A stretch of DNA of 64,000 bases from Bradyrhizobium iriomotense (GCF_018129405.1 NZ_JAFCLP010000003.1:124001-188000), one strand, 5' to 3'. Shown: positions 53,219 to 62,557, counted from the first letter of the stretch. Made by a program: numbers and translations. The notes: a model not told the origin generated them from the sequence alone.

Positions 53219-54798
53219 GCGGGGCGTACGTTCCAGAACACGGCGGTGCCGTCGAGAATGCCGGTGATGGCCTTGCGATAGGCGGTCGGCTGCTTGTACA
53301 GGCCGATCGGAATATAGGGGATTTCCTCGAACGCGACCGCCTGGATCTCGCGGCAGATGCGCTGCTGCTCGGCGAGCTGGGAGGCCGCCAGCCACTGGCT
53401 GCGCAACTCGCCCATCTTCGTGCTCGCATACCAACCGGCGACCTTGCCTTCGCCGCGGATGTTGGTGTTGCCGGCGGGGTTGAGCCAGTCGATGCCCTGC
53501 CAGTTGCCGACGGCCGCGCTCCAGCCGCCCTGCCCGATCGGATCCTTCTTCAACTGGCGCTGCAACACCACGGCAAAATCGAGCCCGGCATATTCGACGT
53601 TCATGCCGGCCTTGCGCAACGAGTCGACGGCGATCTCGCCGAGCGGCTTTTGCGCCAGCGAGTTGGTGGGGACGAGCAGCACGATCTTCTCGCCATTGTA
53701 GCCGGCGGCGTTCAGGTCGGCCTTGACCTTGTCGTAGTTGCGCGGCCCGCGGAACACGTCGAGGCCGACGTCGCTCGCCATCGGCGTGCTAGGTGCGAAA
53801 TAGCCGATCGGTGACACCTGGAAGGCCGGATCGGTGCCGGCAACCGCGGTCATGAACGCGGACTGGTCGATCGCCCCCAGCAGCGCGCGGCGGACGGCGG
53901 GATTGTCGAACGGCGGCTGCAGGTGATTGAGGCGCAGCATGCAGGCATAGCCGCGGGGATCGAGGACGCGGGTCTCGATGTCGCCGGCGGCCTTGATCAC
54001 CGGCAACAGATCGTGCGGCGTGGTCTCCTGCCAGTCCTGCTCGCCGGTCTGGAGCGCGGCGACGCCGGTGCCGGCATCGGGCGTGGTGGTCCAGACCACG
54101 CGGTCGTAGTGCACGATCTTCGGCCCCGCGGTCCAATCCGGCTTGCCGTCGGTGCGCGGCTGGTAGCGCTCGAATTTGGCATAGGCGTTGCGCGCGCCCT
54201 GCACGCGCTCGTCGGCGAGGTAGCGGAACGGACCGCTGCCGATGACCTCGGTGAGCGGCTTGAACGGGTCCTGGCTCGCCAGCCGCTCCGGCATCATGAA
54301 GCAGGCATTGATCGCGGCCTTGCCGAGCGCCTGCGGTAGCAGCGGGAACGGGCGCTTGAGACGGAAGCGGATGGTGCGATCATCGGCGGCCGAGAGTTCG
54401 GCCGTCGCCTCCAGCAGCTCGCCGCCAAAACCGTCGCGCGCGGCCCAACGACGGATGCTAGCAACGCAGTCGCGCGCGAGCACGCGCTCGCCGTCATGCC
54501 AGAACAGGCCGTCGCGCAAGCTGAGGTCCCACTGGAGTTGGTCGCCGGAGACGACGTGCCCCGACAGCATCTGCGGCGAAACCTGGAGCGACGAGCTCAT
54601 GCCATAGAGCGTGTCGTAGACCATGAAGCCGTGGTTTCGCGACACCTGCGCGGTCGAATAGATGGGATCGACGAAGGCGAGATCGATGACGGGAATGAAG
54701 CGCAGCGTGGATTGGGATTCAGCGCGGACGATGCCCGGCAGCGACAGCGTCGGCACGGCTGCGGCGGCCTTGAGGAGCGAACGGCGGGAGATGGGCAT
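53215..54798 (-). CDS. Peptide-type ABC binding protein (SBP family 5) with Tat signal
   Basis: A 527-residue periplasmic receptor of the oligopeptide/nickel type. A twin-arginine signal, SRRSLLKAAAAVPTLSLPG, covers the first 25 residues. Family segments include ISPLLSGHVV-like early strands, WHDGERVLARDCVASIRRW at about 98 and the closing GIDWLNPAGN and IPYIPIGLYKQPTAYRK. No permease or ATPase of the Opp type lies in the operon, so it must share a transporter encoded elsewhere or act as a sensor. It follows the racemase gene by 39 bp. Confidence 0.92.
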   Translation of the reverse strand: MPISRRSLLKAAAAVPTLSLPGIVRAESQSTLRFIPVIDLAFVDPIYSTAQVSRNHGFMVYDTLYGMSSSLQVSPQMLSGHVVSGDQLQWDLSLRDGLFWHDGERVLARDCVASIRRWAARDGFGGELLEATAELSAADDRTIRFRLKRPFPLLPQALGKAAINACFMMPERLASQDPFKPLTEVIGSGPFRYLADERVQGARNAYAKFERYQPRTDGKPDWTAGPKIVHYDRVVWTTTPDAGTGVAALQTGEQDWQETTPHDLLPVIKAAGDIETRVLDPRGYACMLRLNHLQPPFDNPAVRRALLGAIDQSAFMTAVAGTDPAFQVSPIGYFAPSTPMASDVGLDVFRGPRNYDKVKADLNAAGYNGEKIVLLVPTNSLAQKPLGEIAVDSLRKAGMNVEYAGLDFAVVLQRQLKKDPIGQGGWSAAVGNWQGIDWLNPAGNTNIRGEGKVAGWYASTKMGELRSQWLAASQLAEQQRICREIQAVAFEEIPYIPIGLYKQPTAYRKAITGILDGTAVFWNVRPA

Positions 54799-54837
54799 TA
54801 CAAAGGCTCCTGACGAAATCGAACTGATCGCTTTTTC

Positions 54838-55494
54838 TTACGTGTTCAACAAGACCGCGCCGATCGCCGCCGCGACTGCCTGCTGCGCAGGTTCAATGAC
54901 GGGCACGCCGATCGCATCCGCGATCGCCGCGCGATGCGAGGCCATGCCGGCGCAGCCCATGACCACGACATCGGCGCGGCATTGCGTGACCAGCGCGCGG
55001 CCGGCTTCGATCAGCCGCCCGCGGATGTCTGCGCCTGCCGTCTCAGCCGCGCTCGCGCCGACCGACCAGCTTCCGGCATAGCGGCTGTCGACACCCATCA
55101 CCCGCACCATGCGCTGCTGGCGTCGGATGCTCGACGGCGACAGGGCGATGATGCCGAAGCGTTCGCCCAGCATCAGCGCGCGGAAGATCGCGCATTCGGC
55201 GATGCCCAGCACAGGGCGGCCACCGGCCGCCTCACGCACCGCATGCAGGCCGGGATCGCTGAAGCAGGCGAGCACGAAGGCATCGGCATCGTCGCGCGAC
55301 ACGCGGTTCACAAGCGGCATGACGACGCTGTCGGCGTCGCGCTGCGAGCTGATGCCCGGCGGGCCCTCGGCAAGGCCGACCACCTCGATGTCAGGCCCGC
55401 CGGCGATGCGCAGCGGCGCCACCGCGTCGTCGATCGCCGTCGTCACCGACGCAGAGGAGTTGGGGTTGACGACGAGGATGCGGCGACGGGTCAT
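54838..55494 (-). CDS. Asp/Glu/hydantoin racemase family protein
   Basis: A 218-residue two-cysteine racemase. The catalytic Cys pair is in VLACFSDPGL (about residue 81) and VVMGCAGMA (about 181). The start RRILVVNPNSSASVTTAID is typical of hydantoin racemases, which interconvert D- and L-5-substituted hydantoins. The ATG at 55494 lies 8 bp after the deacetylase stop. Together with the N-carbamoyl-D-amino-acid hydrolase of the same operon this suggests a hydantoin route, though no classic hydantoinase is in the operon. Confidence 0.88.
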   Translation of the reverse strand: MTRRRILVVNPNSSASVTTAIDDAVAPLRIAGGPDIEVVGLAEGPPGISSQRDADSVVMPLVNRVSRDDADAFVLACFSDPGLHAVREAAGGRPVLGIAECAIFRALMLGERFGIIALSPSSIRRQQRMVRVMGVDSRYAGSWSVGASAAETAGADIRGRLIEAGRALVTQCRADVVVMGCAGMASHRAAIADAIGVPVIEPAQQAVAAAIGAVLLNT

Positions 55495-55502
55495 GACTTG
55501 GC

Positions 55503-56387
55503 TCAGCGGTTGGCCGCTTCGTGGCGCAGGAAGTTTTCCGCGATTTTCTCGCCGGTGGTGATCCAGACATCCGGGCACGACTTGGCGTAGGTCAGGAACT
55601 CGCGCAGCAGGCGCAGCCGCATCGGGCGGCCGCTGCATTGCGGATGCAGCACCGTCGTCACCATCGCGCCCCAGTCGCGGACCTCGTCCAGCTCGTCCTT
55701 CCACATCGAGAGCACATGCTCCTTGGGGAAGATCGAGCGCGGGCTGAAGCGGGCGGAGAGGCCGTGCATCCAGTCGTCATAGCTCGCGGTCACCGGCAGC
55801 TCGATCGTGCCGGGCTTGCCGTCGGCGAGACGATGGCGGTACGGCCGCACGTCGTCGCGGAACGAGGAGGTGTAGACGATGCCGTGGCGCACCAGCGCGA
55901 CGCGCAGCTCCTCGGTGAACTCGCCGTAAGGCGCGCGATAGCCGGTCGGCTTGACGCCGAGCCGGCGCTTCAGCGCCTCAAAGCCGCGCTCCAGCTCCTC
56001 CTCGATCCAGGGATCGCCGGGATCGGGCAAGAGATGGTGATAGCCGTGATGGCCGATCTCGTGGCCGGCTTTCAGAATCGATTCGGCCATCGCCGGATGC
56101 GCATCGACCGACCAACCCGTGATGAAGAACGTCGCCTTGAGATCGAGCTGGTCGAGCAGCTCCAGCAGTTTTGGCGTGCCGACGCGCGCCTCGTAGCCGC
56201 CATAGCTCATGGTGATGAGCCGCTGCGCATGCACCGCGTCCTTGCTGGTCCAGGCGCTCTCCGCGTCCACGTCGAACGACAGGAACATCGCCGACTTGTA
56301 CGGCTTCGGCCAGGGATAGTCCGGCGCTGGATCTGCGGTGTTGGCCGGAACGAGCGGGATGCTCTTGAGTGCCTTACTGTCCAGCAT
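55503..56387 (-). CDS. Polysaccharide-deacetylase-fold hydrolase (PuuE allantoinase-like)
   Basis: A 294-residue NodB-fold protein. Metal-binding motifs are FDVDAE (Asp-Asp, about residues 38-43), HEIGHHGYHH (about 109-118, HxxxH) and RAPYGE (about 146). It has no signal peptide, so it acts in the cytoplasm, as do the PuuE-type allantoinases of this superfamily rather than envelope deacetylases. It overlaps the upstream binding-protein gene by 14 bp. A ring-opening hydrolase here would supply the hydantoinase step missing from the operon; this is inference. Confidence 0.88.
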   Translation of the reverse strand: MLDSKALKSIPLVPANTADPAPDYPWPKPYKSAMFLSFDVDAESAWTSKDAVHAQRLITMSYGGYEARVGTPKLLELLDQLDLKATFFITGWSVDAHPAMAESILKAGHEIGHHGYHHLLPDPGDPWIEEELERGFEALKRRLGVKPTGYRAPYGEFTEELRVALVRHGIVYTSSFRDDVRPYRHRLADGKPGTIELPVTASYDDWMHGLSARFSPRSIFPKEHVLSMWKDELDEVRDWGAMVTTVLHPQCSGRPMRLRLLREFLTYAKSCPDVWITTGEKIAENFLRHEAANR

Positions 56388-57189
56388 TGATGGTCGCCTT
56401 CTCTAATCCGTTGTCGTTGAGTTTCCACTTGGCGAGCAGGGTACGATACGTGCCGTCCGCGATCAGCGCATCGACGGCCTCGAGCATGGCCTGCTGAAGT
56501 GCCTTTTCCTTGACCGGCAGCGCGATGCCCGTGAACTGCGTTGCGAAGGGATCGCCGACCGGCGCATAGGTGCCGGGCTCGAGGTCCATCAGATAGGGCA
56601 GCGTCTCGTTGCCCTGTACGGCGGCGTCGATACGGCCCTGCCTGAGTTGCGTGCGCGCATCGGCCGAGCCGTCGGTGCCGACGAACTGGATCGGATTGCT
56701 GCCGCAGTTCTTCTGGCTCCACTTCTCGATCTCTGCCGGAAACATGGTCCGGCGGCTGGCGCCGACCTTCTTGCCGCAGAGCGCAGCCATGTCCTTGAAC
56801 TCGGACGCACGGGACTGCTGCACGAAGAATTTCGGACCGCTGCGCAGATAATCGACGAAGGACGCGATCTCGTGCCGGCTCGCATAGTCGGTGAAGCCGG
56901 ACAGGATGGCATCCACCCGCCCCGTCGAAATCGACGGCATGAATTCGGCAAAGCTGGTCTCGGTCCATTCGATCTTGACGCCGAGCTTGCGGCCGATCGC
57001 CTCGCCGAGATCGATGTCGAATCCGGACAGCGCGTTGGTCGCGGGATCACGGAACTCCATCGGCGGATAGTTCGGCACCAGCGCCACCTTGAGGCTGCCG
57101 CGCTTTGCGATATCAGGTGGCAGCTCGATCGCCAACGCCGAAACGGTCATGGCGCCAACCAGCGCCGCCGCAACCAAAAGCCTCTTCAT
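56374..57189 (-). CDS. Polar amino-acid ABC binding protein (second copy)
   Basis: A 271-residue periplasmic receptor (family 3). The signal peptide ends near residue 20. The body has YPPMEFRDPATNALSGFDIDLGEAIGRKLG and QGRIDAAVQGNETLPY. It is a clear paralogue of the receptor at 58821, sharing segments such as YRDPATN/FRDPATN, LCGKKVG, EIEKWS and QGRIDAAVQG. The ATG at 57189 has GGGGG seven bases upstream; a GTG two codons earlier is possible. The two receptors flank the permease and ATPase and may give the transporter two specificities. Confidence 0.92.
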   Translation of the reverse strand: MKRLLVAAALVGAMTVSALAIELPPDIAKRGSLKVALVPNYPPMEFRDPATNALSGFDIDLGEAIGRKLGVKIEWTETSFAEFMPSISTGRVDAILSGFTDYASRHEIASFVDYLRSGPKFFVQQSRASEFKDMAALCGKKVGASRRTMFPAEIEKWSQKNCGSNPIQFVGTDGSADARTQLRQGRIDAAVQGNETLPYLMDLEPGTYAPVGDPFATQFTGIALPVKEKALQQAMLEAVDALIADGTYRTLLAKWKLNDNGLEKATINAGQ

Positions 57190-57205
57190 CACCACACCCC
57201 CAATG

Positions 57206-57970
57206 TCAGATCACAGCCGAAAGAAATGCCTTGGTGCGCTCCTCGCGCGGCGCGCCCAGAACGTCCGAGGCGCGGCCCTGCTCGACGATCGCGCCCTGGT
57301 CCATGTAGACGACGCGGTCGGCGACCTCGCGCGCAAAGCCGAGCTCGTGCGTCACCACCATCATGGTCATGCCGCTCTTCGCCAGCTCCTTCATCACCGC
57401 GAGCACCTCGCCGACGAGCTCGGGATCGAGCGCGCTGGTCGGCTCGTCGAACAGCATCAGCATCGGCTTCATCGCGAGCGCGCGCGCAATCGCCACGCGC
57501 TGCTGCTGGCCGCCGGAGAGCTGCGCGGGATAGGAGTCCGACTTGGCCGCCAGCCCGACCCGACGAAGCAGCTCGAGCGCTTCAGTGCGCACCTCATCTA
57601 GCTTTCGCCCCTGCACCTGGGTCGGACCCTCGGTGATGTTCTCCAGCGCGGTCTTGTGCGGAAACAGATTGAAGCGCTGGAACACCATGCCGGTCTTAAG
57701 CCGCTGCCGCCCGATCTCGCGCTCGGAGAGGCGGTGAAGCTTCCCACCGTGCTCGCGCACGCCCAGCAGCTCTCCGTCAAGCCAGATGCCGCCACTGTCG
57801 ATCATAGCCAGCTGGTTGATGCAGCGGAGCAGCGTGGTCTTGCCCGAGCCAGAGGCGCCGATCAGGCACATCACCTCGCCGGGCCAGACGTCGAGCGAGA
57901 CGCCTCTGAGAGCCTGGAACTCTCCAAAATTCTTGCTGACGGTGCGAATCGCGACGAGGGGTTTTGTCAT
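57206..57970 (-). CDS. Polar amino-acid ABC transporter ATP-binding protein
   Basis: A 254-residue GlnQ/HisP-type ATPase. Walker [10 protein letters not shown] (residues about 38-46), Q-loop [11 protein letters not shown], signature QLSGGQQQR (about 146), Walker [13 protein letters not shown] and switch His in VVTHELGF are intact. It overlaps the permease gene by 4 bp and ends 16 bp before the second receptor gene. Confidence 0.95.
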   Translation of the reverse strand: MTKPLVAIRTVSKNFGEFQALRGVSLDVWPGEVMCLIGASGSGKTTLLRCINQLAMIDSGGIWLDGELLGVREHGGKLHRLSEREIGRQRLKTGMVFQRFNLFPHKTALENITEGPTQVQGRKLDEVRTEALELLRRVGLAAKSDSYPAQLSGGQQQRVAIARALAMKPMLMLFDEPTSALDPELVGEVLAVMKELAKSGMTMMVVTHELGFAREVADRVVYMDQGAIVEQGRASDVLGAPREERTKAFLSAVI

Positions 57971-58824
57971 CGCGCCAGCCGCAATGTGCCGCGTGCAAAG
58001 CGGCGTTCGAGCAGCATCTGCAGCGGGGTCAGGATCGAGACCACGAGCAGATACCAGAGTCCGGCCACGATCAGGAGCTCGATGACGCGGGAGTTGGCGT
58101 AGTAGATGTTCTCGGCGTTGTGCAGCAGCTCCGGATACTGGATGACGCTCGCGAGCGAGGTCGCCTTCACCATGCCGATGAACTCGTTGCCGAGCGGCGG
58201 GATCACCACCCGCATCGCCTGCGGCAGCACGATCCGGCGCAGCGCGCGCAGCCGTCCCATGCCGATCGCCTGCGCCGCCTCATATTGCCCGATGTCGACC
58301 GACAGCATGCCGGCGCGCATCACTTCGGAGGTGTAGGCGCCCTGGTTGATGCCGAGCCCGAGCAGCGCGGCGAGGAACGGCGTCATGACGTCCACGGCGC
58401 GCGCGCTCCACAGGCCCGGAATGCCGATGGTCGGAAACACCAGCGCGAGGTTGAACCACAGCAGCAGTTGCAGGATCAGCGGCGTGCCACGGAACAGCCA
58501 GGTGTAACCCGCGGCCACCGTCTTCAGCACCGGATTGGGCGACAGCCGCATGATCGCGACGACGATGCCGAGAAAGATGCCGAGCATCATCGCCAGCACC
58601 GCCATCACCATTGTGTTGACGATGCCTTCGAGGATGGCCTTCACGGTCAGGAAGCGGCTCACATAGGACCACTCGATCTGACCGTTCGCAAACGCGCGCA
58701 CGATCGCCGCCAGCACGAGGACGATCAGGGCCGCGCTGATCCAGCGGAACCAGTGCGGCTCGCGCGCGATCCGCATGCCCGACAGATCGGGAAATCCCTC
58801 CGCGAGTGCCGGCGCCGGCTTCAT
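57967..58824 (-). CDS. Polar amino-acid ABC transporter permease
   Basis: A 285-residue HisM/GlnP-type permease. There is an N-terminal cytoplasmic tail, one extra helix at about residues 28-46, then the five core helices from about 70. The EAA loop is [30 protein letters not shown] (motif residues at about 192-208). It overlaps the receptor gene upstream by 4 bp (ATGA) and the ATPase gene downstream by 4 bp. As the only permease it probably works as a homodimer. Confidence 0.94.
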   Translation of the reverse strand: MKPAPALAEGFPDLSGMRIAREPHWFRWISAALIVLVLAAIVRAFANGQIEWSYVSRFLTVKAILEGIVNTMVMAVLAMMLGIFLGIVVAIMRLSPNPVLKTVAAGYTWLFRGTPLILQLLLWFNLALVFPTIGIPGLWSARAVDVMTPFLAALLGLGINQGAYTSEVMRAGMLSVDIGQYEAAQAIGMGRLRALRRIVLPQAMRVVIPPLGNEFIGMVKATSLASVIQYPELLHNAENIYYANSRVIELLIVAGLWYLLVVSILTPLQMLLERRFARGTLRLAR

Positions 58825-59648
58825 TGCGGCGCCGCGTTCAGCATGGGCTGGGCCACCGCGTTGGCCCCTAAGCCCCATTTGTCGAGGATCGCCTTGTAGG
58901 CGCCGTCGGCGATCATCGCCGAGAGCTTCTCGGTCACGACCTCGCGCAAGGCCGCATCGTCCTTGCGGAACATGATGCCTTGATAGCCTTTGGCGAAGGC
59001 CTCACCGACGATGCGGTATTTGCCGGGTTCCTGCGTCTGCGCATAGGGCAGCGTCTCGCTGCCCTGCACGGCGGCATCGATGCGGCCCTGCTTGAGCTGG
59101 TTGCGGACGTCGATCGAGTTTTCGCCCGGAACGTACTGGATCGCGGGTTTGCCGGCCGGCTCGCAATTCTGCTTGCTCCACTTCTCGATCTCGACCGGGA
59201 AGCTGGTGCTGCGGGTGGTGCCGACCTTCTTGCCGCAGAGATCGGTCGCGTCCTTGGCCGCGTTGTCCGCCATCACGAAGAACTGCGGGCCGGTTGCGAG
59301 ATAATCGACGAAATCGGCGGTCTCGCGCCGCGAGGCGCGGTCCGAGATACCGGAGATGATGAAGTCGGCGCGCTTGGTCTGGAGCGAGGGGATCAGCTCG
59401 GCGAACGGCGTCTCGCTCCAGACGATCTTGAGGCCGCCGAGCCGCTTGGCGAGCTCATTGGCGAGATCGATGTCGAGCCCGACCAGCTCGTTGGTCGCGG
59501 GATCGCGATATTCCATCGGCGCGTAGGTGGAGTTGACCGTGAGTTTTAGCGCGCCCGCCTGCTTGATCTCCGCCGGCAACTCGGCGGCCTGCGCGGAGGT
59601 CACCGCAGCCAGCGCGGCAACAGCGAGAGAAAATGAGAGGCGTGTCAT
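58821..59648 (-). CDS. Polar amino-acid ABC binding protein (first copy)
   Basis: A 275-residue periplasmic receptor (family 3) with a signal peptide ending at about residue 21 (AQAAELP). Ligand-site segments are TYAPMEYRDPATNELVGLDIDLANELAKRLG and ADFIISGISDRASRRETADFVDY. Two in-frame ATG codons (59648 and 59666) each have an identical AAAGGAGC ribosome binding site because an 18-bp unit is tandemly duplicated. The inner one gives a standard signal peptide; the outer adds six residues (MGKGAD). Confidence 0.92.
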   Translation of the reverse strand: MTRLSFSLAVAALAAVTSAQAAELPAEIKQAGALKLTVNSTYAPMEYRDPATNELVGLDIDLANELAKRLGGLKIVWSETPFAELIPSLQTKRADFIISGISDRASRRETADFVDYLATGPQFFVMADNAAKDATDLCGKKVGTTRSTSFPVEIEKWSKQNCEPAGKPAIQYVPGENSIDVRNQLKQGRIDAAVQGSETLPYAQTQEPGKYRIVGEAFAKGYQGIMFRKDDAALREVVTEKLSAMIADGAYKAILDKWGLGANAVAQPMLNAAPQ

Positions 59649-59681
59649 GTCAGCTCCTTTGCCCATGTCAGCTCCTTTGCC
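59646..59681. repeat. Tandem 18-bp duplication of ribosome binding site and start codon
   Basis: CATGTCAGCTCCTTTGCC occurs twice in a row (59646-59663 and 59664-59681). On the minus strand each unit carries AAAGGAGC, a 4-base spacer and ATG, so the receptor gene has two equal, in-frame translation starts six codons apart. Confidence 0.9.
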
Positions 59682-59698
59682 AGCGCCGTGCCACTTGC

Positions 59699-60655
59699 TC
59701 AGTCGGCGTCGAGAACGGCCGGCTCGATGACGCCGGCGCGTTCGGTGATCACCCTGTATTGCTCGGGCCGCCGGTGGGCGGCGAAGTTGAACATCTTGTC
59801 CTTGCCCTGGCGGCAGAGGTCGAGATCGATGTCGGCGACGATCACCTCGTCGGCCAGCGTCTGGGCCTGTGCGACGATGCGGCCATTGGGATCGACGATG
59901 CAGGAGCCGCCGATCAGCCCGGAGCCATCCTCCTCGCCTGCCTTCGCCACCGAGATCGCCCAGGTCGCGTTCATGTAGGCGTTGGCCTGCGTCACCAGCG
60001 TCGAGTGGAAGGTGCGCAAGGCTCCGTCTTCCGTCGTGCCGCCATTGGGATCATAGGCCGCCGAATTGTAGCCGATGCAGACGAGCTCGACGCCTTGCAG
60101 GCCGAGCACGCGCCAGGATTCCGGCCAGCGACGATCGTTGCAGATCATCATGCCCATGATGGCGTGAGCCCAGGCCGAGCCGGCGCGGAAGGCGGGAAAG
60201 CCGAGGTCGCCATATTCGAAATAGCGCTTCTCGAGCTGCTGGTAGCGCGCACCCTCGCGAGGCTCGACCGAGCCCGGCAGGTGCACCTTGCGATAGCGGC
60301 CGAGAATCTCGCCGTCGCGATCGACCAGGACAGCGCAATTGTAGCGGCGGCCGTCCGGCGTCAGCTCGGCATAGCCGACATAGAAGCCGACGCGCAGCGC
60401 ACGCGCGCGGTCGAACAGCTTCGCGACCGCCGGGTTCGGCATGCCGCGCTCGAAATACCGGTCGAGCGCCTCGCCCTCGAGCAGCCAGCGCGGGAAGAAG
60501 GTGGTGAAGGCAAGCTCCGGAAACACCACGAGGCTGGCGCCGCGGCCAGCGGCCTCCTCCAGCAGCGCAAGCATCCGCGCCAGCGTATGCTCGCGCGAGT
60601 CTGCTTTTTGCGTCGGGCCCATCTGGGCGGCGGCGGCGCGAAGGACACGAACCAA
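59699..60655 (-). CDS. N-carbamoyl-D-amino-acid hydrolase (nitrilase superfamily)
   Basis: A 318-residue cytoplasmic amidase that converts N-carbamoyl-D-amino acids to D-amino acid, CO2 and ammonia. The catalytic triad is Glu47 in VFPELAF, Lys123 in YRKVHLPG and Cys172 in ICNDRRWPE. The Glu and Cys numbers match the known Agrobacterium enzyme when the TTG at 60655 is the start, and GGAGG lies five bases before that TTG. Another TTG at 60667 is less well placed. It heads a nine-gene operon with an amino-acid importer, racemase and other hydrolases. Confidence 0.93.
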   Translation of the reverse strand: MVRVLRAAAAQMGPTQKADSREHTLARMLALLEEAAGRGASLVVFPELAFTTFFPRWLLEGEALDRYFERGMPNPAVAKLFDRARALRVGFYVGYAELTPDGRRYNCAVLVDRDGEILGRYRKVHLPGSVEPREGARYQQLEKRYFEYGDLGFPAFRAGSAWAHAIMGMMICNDRRWPESWRVLGLQGVELVCIGYNSAAYDPNGGTTEDGALRTFHSTLVTQANAYMNATWAISVAKAGEEDGSGLIGGSCIVDPNGRIVAQAQTLADEVIVADIDLDLCRQGKDKMFNFAAHRRPEQYRVITERAGVIEPAVLDAD

Positions 60656-60806
60656 GATTGCCTCCAATCTGTGCGCAGTGCTGCCTCAATGGGCGAATGA
60701 ACCCTTTGATGCGACGTGCAAATCTGCCGCCATTACGGGTGAGCGGGGCTGCAAAATCAATTCGTTCTGCTATGATCTTTTAGCCCTGAGTATAATTGGC
60801 AGTGAT

Positions 60807-61733
60807 ATGAACCTGCGTCAGCTCGAGATCCTCCGCGCCGTCATCCGCCACCGCACCACAGTGGCGGCGGCGGACGAACTGGCGCTGTCGCAGCCGGCGG
60901 TCAGCAACGCGCTGAAGACGATGGAGGCGCAGGCGGGCTTTGCGCTGTTCGAGCGCGTCAACAACCGGCTGTTTCCAACCGCCGAAGCGATGGCGCTCTA
61001 CAAGGAGAGCGAGGCGATCTTCGCGTTGCACGCAAAACTCGAGAGCCGTGTGCGCGATCTGCGCGAGAACCGCTCCGGACATCTCGCCATCGTGGCGACC
61101 CCGCCGCTCGCCTACAGCATCATTCCGTCCGCGCTGTCAGGCTTTTTGCGCCGCCGCCCGGAGACGCGCGTGTTCTTCGACGTGCGGCGCTACGAGGGCA
61201 TCATCGAGGGCGTGCTCAGCCGTGTCGCCGAGCTCGGCTTCGCGCTCGGGCTGACGCATCATCCCGGCATCGCGCATGAGGTCGTGCACACCGGCGAGAT
61301 GGTTTGCGTGCTGCCGCCGCAGCACCCGCTCGCCGACAGGCCCGTCATCTCGGCCGCGGATCTCTCCGGCCTGCCCTTCATCGGGCTCGAACGCGGCACG
61401 CGGCTGGGCGAAGCCGTGCGCGACAGTTTTGCCCGTGCCGGCGCGCCATTCCAGCCGACCGTCGAGGTGCGCTACTGCAACACGGCCTGCGTGCTGGCTG
61501 CCGCCGGCGTCGGCGCCGCGGTGGTCGACCCGTTCTCGCCGCGGCAGAACGGCGGCAGCGGCCTGATCGTGCGGCCGTTCACGCCGACGACGCACGCGGT
61601 CGCCTACATGCTATGGTCGGAAGCCGAGCCGCTGTCGCGCCTGGCCAAGGCGTTTCTCAACGAGGTGCGCAAGGAAAGCGGGCTGCTGGAGCGCACAGCG
61701 CCACACCAGCAACATGGGGCAGAAAGCGACTGA
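60807..61733 (+). CDS. LysR family regulator of the divergent carbamoylase operon
   Basis: A 308-residue LysR-type regulator. The helix-turn-helix (residues about 5-60) reads TTVAAADELALSQPAVSNALKTMEAQ. The effector domain begins at about 90 and includes ERGTRLGEAVRDSFARAG. ATG 60807 (MNLRQLEILRAVIRHR) is chosen because the family starts here; upstream frames run into the divergent gene. It lies 151 bp from the carbamoylase start and 29 bp before the amidotransferase gene. Control of the operon 60655-51845 is inferred from the layout. Confidence 0.92.
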   Translation: MNLRQLEILRAVIRHRTTVAAADELALSQPAVSNALKTMEAQAGFALFERVNNRLFPTAEAMALYKESEAIFALHAKLESRVRDLRENRSGHLAIVATPPLAYSIIPSALSGFLRRRPETRVFFDVRRYEGIIEGVLSRVAELGFALGLTHHPGIAHEVVHTGEMVCVLPPQHPLADRPVISAADLSGLPFIGLERGTRLGEAVRDSFARAGAPFQPTVEVRYCNTACVLAAAGVGAAVVDPFSPRQNGGSGLIVRPFTPTTHAVAYMLWSEAEPLSRLAKAFLNEVRKESGLLERTAPHQQHGAESD

Positions 61734-61762
61734 GCTTCGCGACCTTTTGACCCGGGGGGCAC

Positions 61763-62476
61763 ATGGCACGCATCACCATCATCGAGACCGGACAGGTCCC
61801 GGCAAAATTTCGCGAGCACCACGGCTCGTTTCCGGACATGTTCGAACGGATGATCCGCATCGAGGATCCGACGGCGACGGTCGAGGTCGTCAGCATCCCC
61901 AACGGCGATGCGCTTCCCGATCCCGGCAAGCTCGAAGCGGTGCTGATCACGGGCGCTGCCGCCGGCGTCTATGACGGGCTCGACTGGATCGCACCGCTGG
62001 AGGACTTCGTCCGCAAAGCCTACACCAACAAGACACCGATGGTCGGCATCTGCTTCGGCCACCAGCTGATCGCGCAGGCGCTCGGCGGCACCGTGCGCAA
62101 ATCCGAGAAGGGCTGGGGCATCGGGCGGCACGTCTACCAGGTGCTGCCGGAGAACGGCGTCGTCGACGGCGAAGCGGTTGCGATTGCCGCCTCGCATCAG
62201 GACCAGGTGATCGAGCCGCCAAGCGATGCGCTGACGATCCTCTCCTCCGAGTTCACCCCGCATGCCGGCCTGCTCTACGCCAACGGCGCAACGCTGACCG
62301 TGCAGCCGCATCCGGAATTCGATGTGGCGTTCGCGCAAGTATGCTGCGATCTGCGCGACGGCAAGGCGCCGGATGATGTTGTGGCCACGGCGAGGGCGTC
62401 GCTGGCGGAGCCGATGGATAATGCGAAGCTCGGCGAGGCGATTACGCGGTTTTTGGCAAGGCGCCCGGCGCCTTAG
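61763..62476 (+). CDS. Class I glutamine amidotransferase-like protein
   Basis: A 237-residue GATase1 domain protein. The nucleophile is Cys in GICFGHQL (about residue 96), and the His-Glu pair is in VQPHPEFD (about 180-187). Such stand-alone domains include GMP-synthase-like and gamma-glutamyl-hydrolase-like enzymes. It follows the LysR gene by 29 bp on the same strand and is probably co-transcribed, which links it to the nitrogen scavenging operon. The partner or substrate is unknown. Confidence 0.9.
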   Translation: MARITIIETGQVPAKFREHHGSFPDMFERMIRIEDPTATVEVVSIPNGDALPDPGKLEAVLITGAAAGVYDGLDWIAPLEDFVRKAYTNKTPMVGICFGHQLIAQALGGTVRKSEKGWGIGRHVYQVLPENGVVDGEAVAIAASHQDQVIEPPSDALTILSSEFTPHAGLLYANGATLTVQPHPEFDVAFAQVCCDLRDGKAPDDVVATARASLAEPMDNAKLGEAITRFLARRPAP

Positions 62477-62557
62477 TCGCGCACTTTGCCCTCTCCCCTT
62501 GTGAGGGAGAAGGCACAGGGACATAAATGTCTCTGGACGCTTTAGGCTGGATGAGGA

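Noticed and set aside
53200-53230. Possible frameshift between the amidohydrolase and the peptide-binding protein
   Set aside because: The two frames meet in a normal 4-bp ATGA overlap; both proteins are full length with intact motifs.
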